Shown here: piece after piece, positions 10,341 through 11,061 of the stretch
Layout of the letters: each line of letters begins with the position of its first letter
Numbering within the stretch: the stretch's first letter is position 1
Origin: Bacillota bacterium
GTDB taxonomy: Bacteria > Bacillota > Clostridia > Lachnospirales > WQUN01
Assembly: GCA_009782085.1 (NCBI GenBank)
Contig: WQUN01000159.1
Span: 1-11,061, forward strand
DNA: 11,061 nt
Direction: 5' to 3'
Translations under genes and position numbers: made by a program
Notes under the pieces: generated by a model
What the model saw: the letters and a program-made list of their open reading frames with translations, nothing else
Told to the model about the DNA's origin: nothing
The model's database searches: none

Positions 10341-11061
10341 TATGATTTTCCCGCCCGCCGCTCGGATAAGCCGGTTCATAACCGCCGCGCCGACGCCGTC
10401 CTCCGGCAGGGCCTCCGCGTATACGACCTTCGCCCCGGCCTCGTCGAAGCGGCGGAGGGCCTCGAACAGCCCCGCGGCGATTGTCTCCGGCCGCGCGCGG
10501 CTCCCGGCGCTTATCACCGCCGATTTTGCGGCGTCATACCGCGCTATGGTCTCGTCTGTCGCCAGGATACCCGCCTTTTCGGGCGAAGCCTCCGCCAGGG
10601 CCTTTATTCTCCCGGCGATTCTGTCCAAAACCTCGGCCGGGCCGCCGTTTTCCCCTCCGGCCACGACGACGACTTCCGCCGCCGGGGCGTAATGCCTGTA
10701 TTTCATGCCCGGCGAGGGGGGCCGCTCCGGCGCGTCCCCGGCGTAGGCCGCGACTTTCCGCCCGCAGGCGCGCTCCAGCATCTCTTTCGTCACCGCGCCG
10801 GGGCGCAGTATAACCGGCGCGGCGCCGGCGGAAACGCCGCTCACGTCCAGGACGGTGGACTCCAGGCCGAACTCGCACGGCCCGCCGTCCAGGACCATGT
10901 CGATCTTCCCGTTCAGGTCCTCACAGACCCGGCGCGCGTTCGTCGGGCTGGGCTTGCCGGAGGAATTCGCGCTGGGCGCGGCGATCACCTTGCCCGAAAG
11001 CATGATCAGCCGCCTGGCGACGGGGCAGGCCGGCATACGGACGGCCACGGTGGAAAGGCCC
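10335..11061 (-). CDS. sua5: Sua5/YwlC threonylcarbamoyl-AMP synthase (C-terminal part)
   Basis: The gene runs off the right edge; 241 residues plus the stop are visible, and roughly 100 N-terminal residues, including the start, are missing. The enzyme makes threonylcarbamoyl-AMP from threonine, bicarbonate and ATP for the t6A37 modification of ANN-decoding tRNAs. Visible YrdC-domain parts (numbered from the first visible codon) are STVAVRMPACPVARRLI (3-19), the AAPSANSSGKPSPT segment (27-40) with the SxN substrate motif, DGGPCEFGLESTVLD and ILRPGAVTKEM. The linker then has SPGMKYRHYAP, and a C-terminal Sua5 domain of about 110 residues follows, so this is the long Sua5/YwlC form rather than the short TsaC form. 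The stop TAG falls inside the GTAG of a REP-like repeat. Downstream lies the phosphatase-RpiB fusion, mirroring the ywlC-ywlE-ywlF neighbourhood. An internal GTG at 11046-11048 is not the start, because the conserved domain continues upstream. Confidence 0.95.
   Translation of the reverse strand, partial: GLSTVAVRMPACPVARRLIMLSGKVIAAPSANSSGKPSPTNARRVCEDLNGKIDMVLDGGPCEFGLESTVLDVSGVSAGAAPVILRPGAVTKEMLERACGRKVAAYAGDAPERPPSPGMKYRHYAPAAEVVVVAGGENGGPAEVLDRIAGRIKALAEASPEKAGILATDETIARYDAAKSAVISAGSRARPETIAAGLFEALRRFDEAGAKVVYAEALPEDGVGAAVMNRLIRAAGGKIIS

Overview
The window looks like the chromosome of a motile, GC-rich Gram-positive-type bacterium, most likely a member of the Bacillota (Clostridia-like). 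The evidence is indirect. The flagellin is short, with no large variable middle. Shine-Dalgarno sites are strong GGAGG types. One domain resembles the YwlE protein-arginine phosphatase and carries its Thr in the P-loop. A Sua5 - YwlE - RpiB neighbourhood like that of Bacillus subtilis is present, as is a TagO/WecA-type lipid-linked sugar transferase. No rRNA, tRNA, CRISPR array, complete insertion sequence or phage gene was seen.

Left part, plus strand (1-2378). The tail of a probable GerMN-type protein runs into rsmA (16S rRNA dimethyladenosine transferase) with a TTGA overlap. A repeat-rich spacer follows, then a single flagellin gene with a strong ribosome binding site, a palindromic leader and a hairpin terminator.

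Middle part, minus strand (7225 down to 2652). A tight four-gene unit encodes a membrane chemoreceptor with a dCache-like sensor and a long HAMP ladder, a 74-residue single-pass membrane protein, the ribosome-associated ATPase YchF, and an OmpR/PhoB-type response regulator with no kinase beside it. Four copies of a CAT-ending hexamer, spaced exactly 11 bp, lie in the leader of the chemoreceptor gene. This is the layout of DNA sites bound by OmpR/PhoB-type regulators.

Right part, minus strand (11061 down to 7718). The C-terminal two thirds of Sua5 (threonylcarbamoyl-AMP synthase) come first, then about 590 bp packed with repeats. Next is a gene fusing a YwlE-like phosphatase to ribose-5-phosphate isomerase B, then a TagO/WecA-type transferase whose start overlaps the fusion stop.

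The most unusual content is in the non-coding DNA. Three repeat families recur: (i) a small transposon-like element with GGCAACCTC termini, whose two copies are each flanked by a 4-bp direct repeat (ATAA, ATTA); (ii) a GTCATTCTGAGCG hairpin found inside those elements and alone, with two near-identical inverted copies bracketing the flagellin gene; (iii) hairpins of unrelated stem sequence that share a GTAGGG tail on one side, like REP elements. A GC-rich in-frame repeat inside rsmA may be a further case. No clearly new defence or metabolic system is visible; the coding genes are mostly housekeeping.
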